Below are positions 7,276-15,139 of a DNA stretch of 34,008 bases, one piece after another. The notes under the pieces were generated by a model. It was not told where the DNA came from. It saw only the letters and a program-made list of their open reading frames with translations, and did not search any database. Every line of letters begins with the position of its first letter. The first letter of the stretch is position 1. The position numbers and the translations under genes were made by a program. Source of the stretch: Halalkalibacter akibai JCM 9157 (GTDB lineage Bacteria > Bacillota > Bacilli > Bacillales > Bacillaceae_D); the NCBI RefSeq assembly GCF_000513135.1, contig NZ_BAUV01000043.1, forward strand, positions 1 through 34,008, in the 5' to 3' direction.

Positions 7276-7321
7276 TTGAACTAGTTAAAAGTAATTGCGT
7301 ATATAAGTATATGCTTATATA
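7276..7321 (+). promoter_or_regulatory. arsR1BCDA promoter with overlapping palindromic operator
   Basis: -35 TTGAAC (7276-7281), 18-bp spacer, -10 TATATA (7300-7305). A palindrome TATATAAG-N6-CTTATATA (7300-7321) covers the -10 and the start point, so a bound ArsR dimer would block RNA polymerase. The operator differs from the ATCAA-N6-TTGAT sites in front of the second arsR. Confidence 0.65.
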
Positions 7322-7353
7322 ATAAAACCAGATTGAAGAAAGGACTGACGTGT

Positions 7354-7710
7354 ATGAGCGAGACAATTGCTTCCGTTGAAATTGAAACGGCTGCTAAAGT
7401 GTTAAAACTTCTCGGAGATAAAACACGGTTAGCGATGATGGCGATGCTGGCTGAAGATGAATGCTGCGTTTGTGAATTTGTTGAGTTATTTGAAATGAGC
7501 CAACCGTCCGTTAGTCAACATTTACGTAAGCTAAGAGATGTAGGACTTGTTGAAGAAAACAGAAAAGGCCAGTGGATTTTTTATCGTATAAATAAAAATC
7601 ACGAAACTTACCTGTTCGTTCACAGTTTACTACAGTATCTTCCAAGTCAAAAAGAGAGGTTAAATGATCTGGAGCAAAGAGGTTTAAGAGTTTCGTGTTG
7701 TAGTGATTAG
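7354..7710 (+). CDS. arsR: ArsR-family arsenical repressor (first copy)
   Basis: Winged-helix repressor that leaves DNA when arsenite binds its cysteines. ATG 7354 is chosen: AAAGGA lies about 10 nt upstream, while the upstream TTG (7333) has no ribosome binding site. It has 118 residues. The metal site is C37-C38-V-C40 (ECCVCEF) at the start of the recognition region, followed by the DNA-reading helix SQPSVSQHLRKLRDVGLV and the wing QWIFYRIN. A C-terminal Cys pair (VSCCSD) may add to metal binding. It is the first gene of the ars operon; arsB begins 27 bp later. The palindrome over its promoter suggests autoregulation. Confidence 0.92.
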   Translation: MSETIASVEIETAAKVLKLLGDKTRLAMMAMLAEDECCVCEFVELFEMSQPSVSQHLRKLRDVGLVEENRKGQWIFYRINKNHETYLFVHSLLQYLPSQKERLNDLEQRGLRVSCCSD

Positions 7711-7737
7711 AAAGTTATAAAAATAGGAGTGGAAACT

Positions 7738-9048
7738 ATGTCACAAGTCATTTTGGCATCCATCATTTTCCTTTTTACTCTTGTCCTTGTTATTTGGCAG
7801 CCTAAAGGACTGTCAATTGGCTGGTCAGCTTCCATTGGTGCTATATTAGCGCTTATCGTTGGAGTTGTTGATTTTGGGGACGTTGTAACCGTTACAGGAA
7901 TTGTATGGAATGCTACGTTAACGTTTGTCGCAATTATTATTATTTCCTTAATTTTAGATGAGATTGGATTTTTTGAATGGTCGGCTTTGCATATGGCGAG
8001 ATTTGCGAAAGGCAATGGAGTGAAAATGTTTTTATACGTTTCAATCCTTGGTGCGATTGTCGCAGCCTTATTTGCCAATGACGGGGCTGCCTTAATTTTA
8101 ACACCAATCGTACTAGCGATGGTACGTGCTTTGCGTTTTAAAGAAGCAATGGTGTTGCCGTTTATTATGGCAAGTGGATTCATTGCTGATACAACATCTT
8201 TACCTTTACTAGTCAGTAACTTAGTAAACATTGTATCTGCAGATTTCTTCGGAATTGGATTTGTTGAATATGCCACTAGAATGATTGTTCCGAATTTCTT
8301 TGCGTTAGGCGCAAGTATTCTTGTTTTATATTTATACTTCCGCAAAGACATTCCGAAAAATTATGAACTGAATCAGTTAAAACAACCAGTTGAAGCAATT
8401 AAAGATCAAAAGCTATTTAAGCTCTCGTGGTATATTTTGGCAGTTCTCTTGATCGGTTACTTTGTAAGTGAGTTTATCCACTTACCTGTATCGTTTGTCG
8501 CGATGCCGATTGCCATTGTCTTTTACTTCATTTTCCGCTCCATGAGTGCGAAAAATCCAGAGCTGAGTTCAGTCGGTATTATCAAAAGTGCTCCGTGGGC
8601 GATTGTGGTCTTTTCAATTGGAATGTACGTTGTTGTTTATGGTCTCCGGAATGTCGGGTTAACAGATATGTTAGCTGTTGTCATTGAACGAGCTGCAGGC
8701 GAAGGATTATTTGTTGGAACCATTTCAATGGGCTTTATCGCAGCCATTCTCTCTTCGGTTATGAATAACATGCCAACCGTCATGATTAATGCGTTAGCCA
8801 TTGCCGAAACATCGACAACAGGTGCTATGAGAGAAGCTTTAATTTACGCTAATATTATCGGTTCAGATTTAGGACCGAAAATAACCCCAATTGGTTCACT
8901 GGCTACTTTACTTTGGCTACATGTATTAGCTCAAAAAGGAATGAAAATCTCATGGGGTTATTACTTTAAAGTCGGGATCATTCTAACGATTCCAACCTTA
9001 TTCATTACCTTAGTCGGTCTTTACCTCTGGCTAATGATTATTTTATAA
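7738..9048 (+). CDS. arsB: ArsB-type arsenite/antimonite efflux permease
   Basis: Inner-membrane carrier that exports arsenite, either alone or driven by the ArsA ATPase encoded downstream. ATG 7738 has AGGAG (7725-7729) 8 nt upstream. The protein has 436 residues with about 11-12 hydrophobic helices and belongs to the ArsB/NhaD ion transporter superfamily. Recognisable are the early [22 protein letters not shown], the reentrant-type [14 protein letters not shown], and in the second half [14 protein letters not shown] and [19 protein letters not shown]. Located between arsR and arsC. This is not the unrelated Acr3 type. Confidence 0.94.
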   Translation: MSQVILASIIFLFTLVLVIWQPKGLSIGWSASIGAILALIVGVVDFGDVVTVTGIVWNATLTFVAIIIISLILDEIGFFEWSALHMARFAKGNGVKMFLYVSILGAIVAALFANDGAALILTPIVLAMVRALRFKEAMVLPFIMASGFIADTTSLPLLVSNLVNIVSADFFGIGFVEYATRMIVPNFFALGASILVLYLYFRKDIPKNYELNQLKQPVEAIKDQKLFKLSWYILAVLLIGYFVSEFIHLPVSFVAMPIAIVFYFIFRSMSAKNPELSSVGIIKSAPWAIVVFSIGMYVVVYGLRNVGLTDMLAVVIERAAGEGLFVGTISMGFIAAILSSVMNNMPTVMINALAIAETSTTGAMREALIYANIIGSDLGPKITPIGSLATLLWLHVLAQKGMKISWGYYFKVGIILTIPTLFITLVGLYLWLMIIL

Positions 9049-9072
9049 AATTAACTTAAGGGAGCAATTATC

Positions 9073-9492
9073 ATGTCTAAACCAATCATTTATTTCTTAT
9101 GTACAGGAAACTCATGCCGAAGTCAAATGGCTGAAGGATGGGGGAAACAATTACTTTCTGACAAATATGATGTCTACTCAGCAGGCATTGAGGCACACGG
9201 TGTTAATCCGAACGCAGTGAAGGCAATGGCTGAAGCTGGTGTTGATATTACAAACCAAACTTCTGATACGATAGATCCAGATCTTTTAAAGAAAGCTGAT
9301 TTTGTTGTGACACTTTGCGGACATGCCGCAGATGTTTGCCCGGCAACACCGCCTAATAAAGACCGTGCTCACTGGGGCTTTGACGACCCAGCTAAAGCAG
9401 AAGGAACAGAAGAAGAGAAATGGGCTTTCTTCCAACGTGTCCGTGATGAAATTAAAGATCGTATTCAAACATTTGCTGAAACAGGAAAATAA
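9073..9492 (+). CDS. arsC: Arsenate reductase, thioredoxin-coupled
   Basis: Cytoplasmic enzyme that reduces arsenate to arsenite, the form ArsB exports; electrons come from thioredoxin. Low-molecular-weight phosphatase fold with the P-loop C10-TGNSC15-RS. The redox triad C10, C82 and C89 is complete ([10 protein letters not shown]), as in S. aureus pI258 and B. subtilis ArsC. Length is 139 residues, exactly the family size. A ribosome binding site (AAGGGAGC) is 8-9 nt upstream. A terminator-like hairpin follows at 9497. Confidence 0.97.
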   Translation: MSKPIIYFLCTGNSCRSQMAEGWGKQLLSDKYDVYSAGIEAHGVNPNAVKAMAEAGVDITNQTSDTIDPDLLKKADFVVTLCGHAADVCPATPPNKDRAHWGFDDPAKAEGTEEEKWAFFQRVRDEIKDRIQTFAETGK

Positions 9493-9496
9493 TGAT

Positions 9497-9520
9497 AAAG
9501 CGGGGTGATAACCCCGTTTT
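9497..9520 (+). terminator. Internal terminator/attenuator between arsC and arsD
   Basis: CGGGGT-GATA-ACCCCG (9501-9516) extended by AAAG/TTTT gives a 10-bp stem with a short U-run. It lies inside the operon, so partial termination here would lower arsD-arsA relative to arsB-arsC. Confidence 0.6.
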
Positions 9521-9548
9521 ACTCATTTCTTCAAAAGGAGGACTTCAA

Positions 9549-9905
9549 ATGACAAAGATAAGAATTTATGACCCCGCAATGTGTTGTGACACAGGTGTTT
9601 GCGGACCAAGTGTAGATCCGGAGCTAACTAGAGTAGCTACGGCCATTTTTATGCTTGAAAAAGAAAACATCAACATTAAGCGATTCAACTTAGCTTCTGA
9701 GCCACAAGCCTTTGTTGATGAAGGGCTAATTCAACAACTGCTTCATGAAGAGGGTGTCGATGTTTTACCGACGATTTTAGTAGATGGAGAAATCAAGTTG
9801 AAAGGCAGTTACCCAACAAATGAACAACTAGCTGAGTGGGCTGGTGTATCTACTGATTTGCTTACGAAGCAACCAAAAAAATCTAAAGGAATTGAATTGC
9901 TATGA
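9549..9905 (+). CDS. arsD: ArsD, arsenic metallochaperone
   Basis: Carries arsenite to the ArsA ATPase and is also a weak repressor in some systems. ATG 9549 is preceded by AAAGGAGG (9535-9542), which rules out the upstream in-frame ATG at 9492. The protein starts MTKIRIYDPAMCCDTGVCG with the three metallochaperone cysteines C12, C13 and C18. The C-terminal Cys pairs of the E. coli plasmid protein are absent, which is common and leaves chaperone function intact. It has 118 residues with a thioredoxin-like fold (VDVLPTILVDGEI). It overlaps arsA by 4 bp (ATGA at 9902-9905). Confidence 0.95.
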   Translation: MTKIRIYDPAMCCDTGVCGPSVDPELTRVATAIFMLEKENINIKRFNLASEPQAFVDEGLIQQLLHEEGVDVLPTILVDGEIKLKGSYPTNEQLAEWAGVSTDLLTKQPKKSKGIELL

Positions 9906-11662
9906 CAAAACCATTCCAGCCAACAGCGGAGACGGTTACTCCATTTTTGTTTTTCACAGGAAAAGGTGGTGTCGGTAAAACATCAACCGCTTGTGCAACA
10001 GCCGTCTCTTTAGCGGAAGAAGGAAAAAGAGTATTAATTGTCAGTACCGATCCAGCTTCTAATTTACAAGATGTATTCAATCAAGAGATTAGATACGAAA
10101 CAACGAAAATAACTGACGTCCCTGGTTTAGATGCAATTAATCTCGATCCAGAAGAAGCAGCAGCTGCCTACCGGGAGAAAATCGTCGGACCCTTTCGGAC
10201 GAAACTACCTGATGTGGTGGTCAATCAAATGGAAGAACAATTATCTGGTGCCTGCACAGTGGAAATAGCGGCTTTTGATGAATTTGCTTCGATTTTAACA
10301 AACAAAGAACGGACAAGTGTTTATGATCATATTATTTTTGATACAGCACCAACAGGTCATACGTTACGCTTACTACAATTACCTCATGCCTGGTCTGATT
10401 TCCTTGAGGACAGTACACATGGGGCGTCTTGTTTAGGTCCTCTTTCAGGTTTGGCTGAAAAAAAAGAGCTTTACACAAATGCGGTAACCGCTCTAGCTAA
10501 CTCAAATCAAACGACACTAATTCTTGTTTCAAGACCAGATGAATCAGCGTTAAACGAAGCGAGTAGAGCAGCGATTGAGTTAAAAGAAGTAGGGTTAACG
10601 AATCAATGGTTATTAATAAACGGCGTTTTATCACAACACGATGAGAATGACACTATATCAACAACTCTTTACGAAAGACAGCAGCAAGCCCTAAACCTGA
10701 AACCAGAACATCTAGAGTCAATCGAAACGTTTATTCTTCCTTACGTTCCTTATGAGTTAACTGGATTAAAAGCGCTTAAAGCCTTTCTTAAAAACGATGC
10801 TTATGTACAAGAAGATAAACATACCGAATTGACTATTCAACTTCCTTCGTTAAACGCCATTATTGAGAAGGTAGGTTCCAAAGAAAAAGGTGTGCTTCTC
10901 ACGATGGGAAAGGGCGGAGTTGGTAAAACAACAATTGCGGCAACACTGGCAATTGGACTAGCCGAACAAGGTCATTCGGTACATTTAACAACGACTGATC
11001 CAGCCGCACATCTTTCCTATGTGTTAACTGGAGCGAACGTAAGGGAAAACCTTACCATTAGTTCTATTGACCCGAAAAGAGAAGTAGAAGCTTACACAGA
11101 GGAAGTGTTAGCAAAAGCAGGGGAGACGTTAGACGAGGGAGGTCTAGCCTATCTAAAAGAAGACTTGAGCTCACCTTGTACAGAAGAAATTGCCGTGTTC
11201 CGTGCTTTTGCTTCAATTGTTGAGCGAGCTAGTGATTCTTTTGTCGTCATTGATACGGCGCCAACGGGTCACACTCTGTTATTACTAGACGCAGCTCAGT
11301 CTTATCATAAAGAAATAGAACGATCTACAGGAGAAGTCCCTGAATCCGTCACGAAACTTCTACCTAGACTAAGAAGTAAAGAGGAAACGGATGTTATTAT
11401 TGTCACATTGCCTGAAGCAACACCAGTGCACGAGGCATCGCGCTTACAAGCTGACTTAGTTAGAGCCAATATCGAGCCGAGTTGGTGGGTAGTGAATCAA
11501 TGCTTTTCCGCTACAACAACGACAGATCCCATTCTAAGTCAGCGAGCTTTGTCAGAACAAAAGTGGATTGAACAAGTAGCTGAGAAAAATATTCCGACTG
11601 CAGTTATTCCTTGGCAGCCTAATCTGTTAACTGGAGACGGATTGAAGGTATTAACAAAATAG
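9902..11662 (+). CDS. arsA: ArsA, arsenite-activated ATPase, duplicated form
   Basis: Cytosolic ATPase that docks on ArsB and powers arsenite export. The gene is an internal duplication: half A1 has P-loop GKGGVGKT at residues 20-27, half A2 at 336-343. Each half has the DTAP signature (DTAPTGHTLRLL and DTAPTGHTLLLL). The arsenite-site cysteines C118, C177 and C426 correspond to the three activating cysteines of the E. coli enzyme. Length is 586 residues, normal. Translation is coupled to arsD by the ATGA overlap. No terminator follows, so readthrough into the second arsR is possible. Confidence 0.96.
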   Translation: MTKPFQPTAETVTPFLFFTGKGGVGKTSTACATAVSLAEEGKRVLIVSTDPASNLQDVFNQEIRYETTKITDVPGLDAINLDPEEAAAAYREKIVGPFRTKLPDVVVNQMEEQLSGACTVEIAAFDEFASILTNKERTSVYDHIIFDTAPTGHTLRLLQLPHAWSDFLEDSTHGASCLGPLSGLAEKKELYTNAVTALANSNQTTLILVSRPDESALNEASRAAIELKEVGLTNQWLLINGVLSQHDENDTISTTLYERQQQALNLKPEHLESIETFILPYVPYELTGLKALKAFLKNDAYVQEDKHTELTIQLPSLNAIIEKVGSKEKGVLLTMGKGGVGKTTIAATLAIGLAEQGHSVHLTTTDPAAHLSYVLTGANVRENLTISSIDPKREVEAYTEEVLAKAGETLDEGGLAYLKEDLSSPCTEEIAVFRAFASIVERASDSFVVIDTAPTGHTLLLLDAAQSYHKEIERSTGEVPESVTKLLPRLRSKEETDVIIVTLPEATPVHEASRLQADLVRANIEPSWWVVNQCFSATTTTDPILSQRALSEQKWIEQVAEKNIPTAVIPWQPNLLTGDGLKVLTK

Positions 11663-11706
11663 AATAGGAAAAGATGTTATGATAACAACCATCAGAATAA
11701 TTTAAA

Positions 11707-11766
11707 ATCAAAAAAACTTGATGTTAAATACCATATAAAGGTATAATTAAATCAAGTAAAATTGAT
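11707..11766 (+). promoter_or_regulatory. arsR2 promoter flanked by two identical ArsR operators
   Basis: Two perfect ATCAA-N6-TTGAT palindromes lie at 11707-11722 and 11751-11766, 44 bp apart. Between them is a promoter with -35 TTGATG (11718-11723, overlapping the first operator), 18-bp spacer and -10 TATAAT (11742-11747). The second operator ends just upstream of the ribosome binding site. This palindrome type is known for ArsR/SmtB repressors. Confidence 0.8.
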
Positions 11767-11779
11767 GGAGGAGGCAATC

Positions 11780-12106
11780 ATGCAAATTCCTATTCGTTTT
11801 GAAAATGAGGGTAAAAGCAACACCTTCGATCCGAAATATTATGAGCAAAAGTTTAAAGCGCTAGCTGATGAAAAGCGACTCACTTTGTTAAATGAGCTAT
11901 GTATTCGTGGGGAAACGTGTGTATGTGACCTTACAGAAATATTGGATATCCCGCAATCAAAACTGTCTTATCACATAAAAATATTGCTTGATGCGAAATT
12001 TATTGTACGTGAAAAAAGAGGGCAGTGGAACTACTATAAATTAAATGAAGAAACAATGGATGAATTGTTGTCTGAACAGCTATGCTGTATTTTAAGACCG
12101 AGTTAA
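11780..12106 (+). CDS. Second ArsR-family repressor
   Basis: Winged-helix metalloregulator of 108 residues. ATG 11780 follows GGAGGAGG (11767-11774). The metal-binding loop is ETCVCDLTEIL with C47 and C49, as in arsenic-responsive ArsR proteins; C41 and the pair C102-C103 are extra candidates. The recognition helix is IPQSKLSYHIKILLDAKFI and the wing GQWNYYKLN. It is clearly diverged from the first ArsR and more like the E. coli/B. subtilis ArsR type with the SKLSYHIKILL helix. It has its own double-operator promoter and a terminator, so it is a self-contained autoregulated unit that can also be reached by readthrough from arsA. It may control other genes elsewhere. It could sense Sb or Bi as well as As. 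Confidence 0.88.
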   Translation: MQIPIRFENEGKSNTFDPKYYEQKFKALADEKRLTLLNELCIRGETCVCDLTEILDIPQSKLSYHIKILLDAKFIVREKRGQWNYYKLNEETMDELLSEQLCCILRPS

Positions 12107-12124
12107 GACAACTCGGTCTTTCGT
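12094..12124 (+). terminator. Intrinsic terminator of the ars region
   Basis: AAGACCGAGTT (12094-12104) and AACTCGGTCTT (12110-12120) are perfect 11-bp arms with a 5-nt loop, followed by TCGTTGTTT. The left arm includes the last codons and first stop base of arsR2. Confidence 0.88.
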
Positions 12125-12146
12125 TGTTTAGAGCATTTATTTCCTG

Positions 12147-12174
12147 TTGAAAACCTTTGAAACTCTAGTAAAAT
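12147..12174 (+). promoter_or_regulatory. Promoter of the small membrane protein gene
   Basis: -35 TTGAAA (12147-12152), 16-bp spacer, -10 TAAAAT (12169-12174), about 40 bp before the GTG at 12215. Confidence 0.5.
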
Positions 12175-12214
12175 ATGATCTGTGCGAAGTTAGATCGGTT
12201 GTGGAGGGAAAAAG

Positions 12215-12502
12215 GTGCTTGCAGTACTGTTATTTGTCATTTTATTAGGGCTTGCCTTTTTTATAGACTTTTTTAGAAAACTTCTGTTCGGATCAAAAGA
12301 GAGTAATATGACCGAACTTTGGAAAGAGCTTGATGAGCAAGAATGGTTCCAAACAATATCAAATGACCCTAAAGCAAGAGAATGGATAAAATCGGACAAG
12401 AAAACAGGATTATTAAATGACCCTTACTTTGTTCGTAAAATTATAGAAAACGAAGTTCATCGCGAAACATTTGTCCGTTATATTATTGAAAAAACAAAAT
12501 AA
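12215..12502 (+). CDS. Hypothetical small membrane-anchored protein
   Basis: A protein of 95 residues with one N-terminal membrane segment (about residues 2-24, LAVLLFVILLGLAFFIDFF) and a charged, helical soluble part with FGSKES and EWFQTISNDPKAREWIKSDKK. The start is GTG 12215 with GGAGGG (12203-12208) 6 nt upstream. It has its own promoter and terminator, so it is a single-gene unit. I do not recognise the family and assign no function. The strong flanking signals make it a real gene. Confidence 0.75.
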   Translation: MLAVLLFVILLGLAFFIDFFRKLLFGSKESNMTELWKELDEQEWFQTISNDPKAREWIKSDKKTGLLNDPYFVRKIIENEVHRETFVRYIIEKTK

Positions 12503-12534
12503 GGGATTAGTTGCAGACTAATCCCTTATTTGTT
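12501..12534 (+). terminator. Intrinsic terminator after the small membrane protein gene
   Basis: AAGGGATTAGT (12501-12511) and ACTAATCCCTT (12517-12527) are perfect 11-bp arms with a 5-nt loop, followed by ATTTGTTT. Confidence 0.88.
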
Positions 12535-12544
12535 TATAAATTAT

Positions 12545-12580
12545 AAAGGAGTGCAAGCACCAGTGTTAATAGTTAAATAA
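12545..12580 (+). pseudogene. 3' remnant of a uspA-like gene
   Basis: The short open stretch KGVQAPVLIVK followed by TAA (12578-12580) matches the last residues of the intact UspA at 14578-14994 (KRVNVPVLIVK, stop). Upstream of it lies the terminator of the previous gene, so only the last 11-12 codons survive. An isolated terminator follows at 12595. I read this as the tail of a deleted universal stress protein gene; the short length leaves room for coincidence. Confidence 0.45.
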
Positions 12581-12594
12581 TGAATATCGGATTT

Positions 12595-12622
12595 CCTTCA
12601 GCTAGTGGTTGAAGGTTTTTTT
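12595..12622 (+). terminator. Terminator without an intact upstream gene
   Basis: CCTTCAGC (12595-12602) pairs with GGTTGAAGG-type sequence (12608-12615) over a short loop, followed by seven Ts (12616-12622). It fits the original 3' end of the uspA remnant. Confidence 0.75.
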
Positions 12623-12794
12623 CTGTCTTCTAAATATATCTTTAAAATTGATATTTATTCCTCCCTATACAGGAAATAGGCATCTTACTACTAATTGAGT
12701 AGATTTTGTGACAGATTTAATAAAATGAGAGAATTCAAGAGTTATAAGAAGTTATATAAAGCAAAATATAGTTATTAAACGCTTACATGAGGGT

Positions 12795-12822
12795 TTGAAG
12801 TTTTCGTATTAGGTGGTAATAT
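12795..12822 (+). promoter_or_regulatory. Candidate sulP promoter
   Basis: -35 TTGAAG (12795-12800), 16-bp spacer, -10 TAATAT (12817-12822). It would give a leader of about 70 nt that contains the 9-bp hairpin at 12844-12868. The rest of 12623-12794 is AT-rich with repeated AGTTAT motifs and no gene. Confidence 0.4.
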
Positions 12823-12843
12823 ACCTTTGTTAACAACGGACCC

Positions 12844-12868
12844 CGACTTTTGTGAGAGTCAAAAGTCG
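12844..12868 (+). promoter_or_regulatory. Leader hairpin upstream of sulP
   Basis: CGACTTTTG (12844-12852) and CAAAAGTCG (12860-12868) are perfect 9-bp arms with a 7-nt loop, 18 bp before the ribosome binding site of sulP. No U-tract follows, so it is not a terminator. It may be an mRNA stability element or an operator. Confidence 0.45.
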
Positions 12869-12899
12869 AAAGACAATTAAATATGAAAGAGGTGTTAGA

Positions 12900-14360
12900 T
12901 TGAACATTCAATCTATTAAACAAGAATGGTTTGGGAATGTAAGAGGCGATGTATTAGCAGGTATTGTTGTTGCTCTTGCTCTTATTCCAGAAGCTATTGC
13001 ATTTTCCATCATTGCGGGTGTGGACCCGATGGTGGGGCTTTATGCTTCATTTTGTATTGCTGTGGTCATTGCATTTGTAGGAGGACGTCCAGGAATGATT
13101 TCAGCAGCTACTGGTGCTATGGCATTAGTCATGGTAACGCTCGTAGCAGAACATGGGTTGCAATATTTACTAGCTGCAACAGTGTTAACCGGGGTGTTCC
13201 AGATTTTATTTGGCGTATTTAAATTAGCAAGAATTATGAAATTCGTACCACGTTCGGTTATGGTCGGTTTCGTAAATGCCTTAGCCATTTTAATTTTTAT
13301 GGCTCAGTTAGAACAGTTTGTTGATGCAACGTGGATTATGTATGCACTTGTTGCTGCAACATTGTTCATCATTTATGGGTTACCAAGGATTACAAAAGCT
13401 GTTCCATCGGCTTTGGTTGCTATTGTTTTGATTACAGCTGTTGTCATTTTTATGGGATTTGATATACGTACAGTTGGAGACATGGGTGCGCTAACGCAAG
13501 CTTTACCACTGTTTCTAATTCCACAAATTCCACTAACTTTAGAAACTTTAATGATTATTCTTCCTTATTCATTAGCTCTTGCTATTGTTGGTTTACTTGA
13601 ATCGCTTTTAACGGCAAATATCGTAGATGATATGACTGATACGGAAAGTGATAAGAATAAAGAGAGCCGTGGACAGGGAATTGCGAATATCGTTTCAGGT
13701 TTCTTCGGTGGTATGGCTGGTTGTGCAATGATCGGTCAATCTGTTATTAACGTGAAATCAGGTGGACGAGGTCGCTTATCAGCTTTAGTGGCAGGAGTAT
13801 TCCTAATGTTTTTAATCCTTGTACTTGGAGGACTTGTCGTTCAAATTCCAATGGCTGCTTTAGTTGGAGTTATGTTCATGGTGTCATTTAGTACATTTGA
13901 TTGGGGTTCTGTACGGAATATTCACAAACTTCCACGAACAGATGCTATTGTAATGGTTGTAACTGTAGCGACGGTTGTGTTCACACACAATTTAGCAATC
14001 GGTGTGTTTGCAGGGGTATTACTAAGTGCTATTTTCTTTGCTGCTAAAATCTCAAAAGTACATGTCGAGAAAAATTATATTAATCATTTAGATAAGTTAA
14101 TATACAAAATACATGGACAAATCTTTTTTGCTTCTGTAACAGATTTTGTTAATAAATTCGATTATAAAGAAGATGTGAAATTTGTGGAAATTGATTTATC
14201 TAACGCTCATCTGTGGGATGATTCTGCCATTGGAGCTCTAGATAAGATTGAAGGCAAATTTGAACAAAGTGGTATTAAAGTTGAATTTGTAGGCTTGAAT
14301 TCTGAAAGTGAAAAGTTAAAAGAACGAATGGGCGGTTTATCCAAAGCTTCCGGGCACTAA
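12900..14360 (+). CDS. SulP/SLC26-family inorganic anion transporter
   Basis: Membrane carrier for sulfate, bicarbonate or a related anion; the substrate is not readable from sequence. The start is TTG 12900 with AAAGAGGTG (12885-12893) upstream; the protein then begins [21 protein letters not shown]. An upstream GTG (12852) lies inside the leader hairpin and has no ribosome binding site. About 486 residues: the transport domain has the SulP signature [25 protein letters not shown] and [17 protein letters not shown], with 10-14 helices, and a C-terminal STAS domain (about residue 400 on; [24 protein letters not shown]). By eye it is close to B. subtilis YbaR. It is followed by uspA and preceded by a uspA remnant, suggesting a functional SulP-Usp pairing. 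Confidence 0.88.
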   Translation: MNIQSIKQEWFGNVRGDVLAGIVVALALIPEAIAFSIIAGVDPMVGLYASFCIAVVIAFVGGRPGMISAATGAMALVMVTLVAEHGLQYLLAATVLTGVFQILFGVFKLARIMKFVPRSVMVGFVNALAILIFMAQLEQFVDATWIMYALVAATLFIIYGLPRITKAVPSALVAIVLITAVVIFMGFDIRTVGDMGALTQALPLFLIPQIPLTLETLMIILPYSLALAIVGLLESLLTANIVDDMTDTESDKNKESRGQGIANIVSGFFGGMAGCAMIGQSVINVKSGGRGRLSALVAGVFLMFLILVLGGLVVQIPMAALVGVMFMVSFSTFDWGSVRNIHKLPRTDAIVMVVTVATVVFTHNLAIGVFAGVLLSAIFFAAKISKVHVEKNYINHLDKLIYKIHGQIFFASVTDFVNKFDYKEDVKFVEIDLSNAHLWDDSAIGALDKIEGKFEQSGIKVEFVGLNSESEKLKERMGGLSKASGH

Positions 14361-14414
14361 AGCCTGCGTTAAATGAATCAATAGAGATAATCTAAAATAA
14401 TCGTCACCTTATTT

Positions 14415-14439
14415 GCATCGCAGTTGCGGTGCTTTTTTT
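14415..14439 (+). terminator. Intrinsic terminator of sulP
   Basis: The stem GCATCGCA / TGCGGTGC (one G-U) on a short loop is followed by seven Ts. Confidence 0.85.
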
Positions 14440-14577
14440 ATTGTTTGTTAATCATAGGGGAGATTCAGTCCATTCGTTCCATTGGACTAAGAGGTAAAAA
14501 CATTCCTTTACAAGTATCTTTCGCTTGATTAACATAATAGTAACAAGTTTCGTTAAAATAGATGAGGAGGTTTAATG

Positions 14578-14994
14578 ATGTTTAAAAATATTTTACTAGC
14601 TTCTGATGGATCGGCACATTCTCTTCGTGCTGCTGAAAAAGCAATTGGATTAGCTAAACTACATAATGGGAAAATTGATGTCGTCTATTCCATTGATGGA
14701 TCAACTTCGAAATCAGATGTTTTAACGAATAATAGCAAATATGAAGTAGAGAAAAAAAGAAAAGAAAAGCTTGCTCCTGTTGTGGATCTTTTGGAAAAAG
14801 AAGCGATCGCTTATCAGGTTCACATGATTCATGGAGAGCCTGGCCCTGCGGTCGTCGATTTTGCTAACAAAGGTAACTTTGACTGTGTCGTCGTTGGAAG
14901 TCGTGGATTAAATAAACTTCAAACAATGGTACTAGGAAGTGTTAGTCATAAAATCGCAAAGCGTGTAAATGTGCCAGTCTTAATTGTGAAGTAA
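14578..14994 (+). CDS. Universal stress protein, ATP-binding UspA type
   Basis: Small cytoplasmic nucleotide-binding stress protein. The ATP-binding motif G-x2-G-x9-G-[ST] is present (GSRGLNKLQTMVLGS), so it belongs to the ATP-binding branch. It starts MFKNILLASDGSAHS and ends VPVLIVK, as is typical. I favour ATG 14578 (AGGAGG at 14565-14570, spacing 7) over the adjacent ATG 14575 (spacing 4). About 138 residues. It lies downstream of the sulP terminator, so probably has its own promoter, which I could not define. Confidence 0.92.
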   Translation: MFKNILLASDGSAHSLRAAEKAIGLAKLHNGKIDVVYSIDGSTSKSDVLTNNSKYEVEKKRKEKLAPVVDLLEKEAIAYQVHMIHGEPGPAVVDFANKGNFDCVVVGSRGLNKLQTMVLGSVSHKIAKRVNVPVLIVK

Positions 14995-15015
14995 AATGGA
15001 CATTTATAAAAGAGA

Positions 15016-15062
15016 GCCTGAACCGACTTCCTACTGAAGAGGAATGGACCCAGGCTTTTTTT
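15016..15062 (+). terminator. Intrinsic terminator of uspA
   Basis: A long two-part stem, GCCTG/CAGGC (15016-15020 and 15051-15055) enclosing TTCCT/AGGAA (15028-15032 and 15040-15044), is followed by seven or more Ts. Confidence 0.8.
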
Positions 15063-15139
15063 GTCTAGTCTTAAAGGAGATCTACCTTAAAAAGTAGAAT
15101 GTGTGAAGGGTAGAGAGCCTGAATTTTGGAGGAGAACAA

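Noticed and set aside
12852-12899. Upstream GTG start for the SulP gene
   Set aside because: It is in the leader hairpin without a ribosome binding site; TTG 12900 has AAAGAGGTG at proper spacing.
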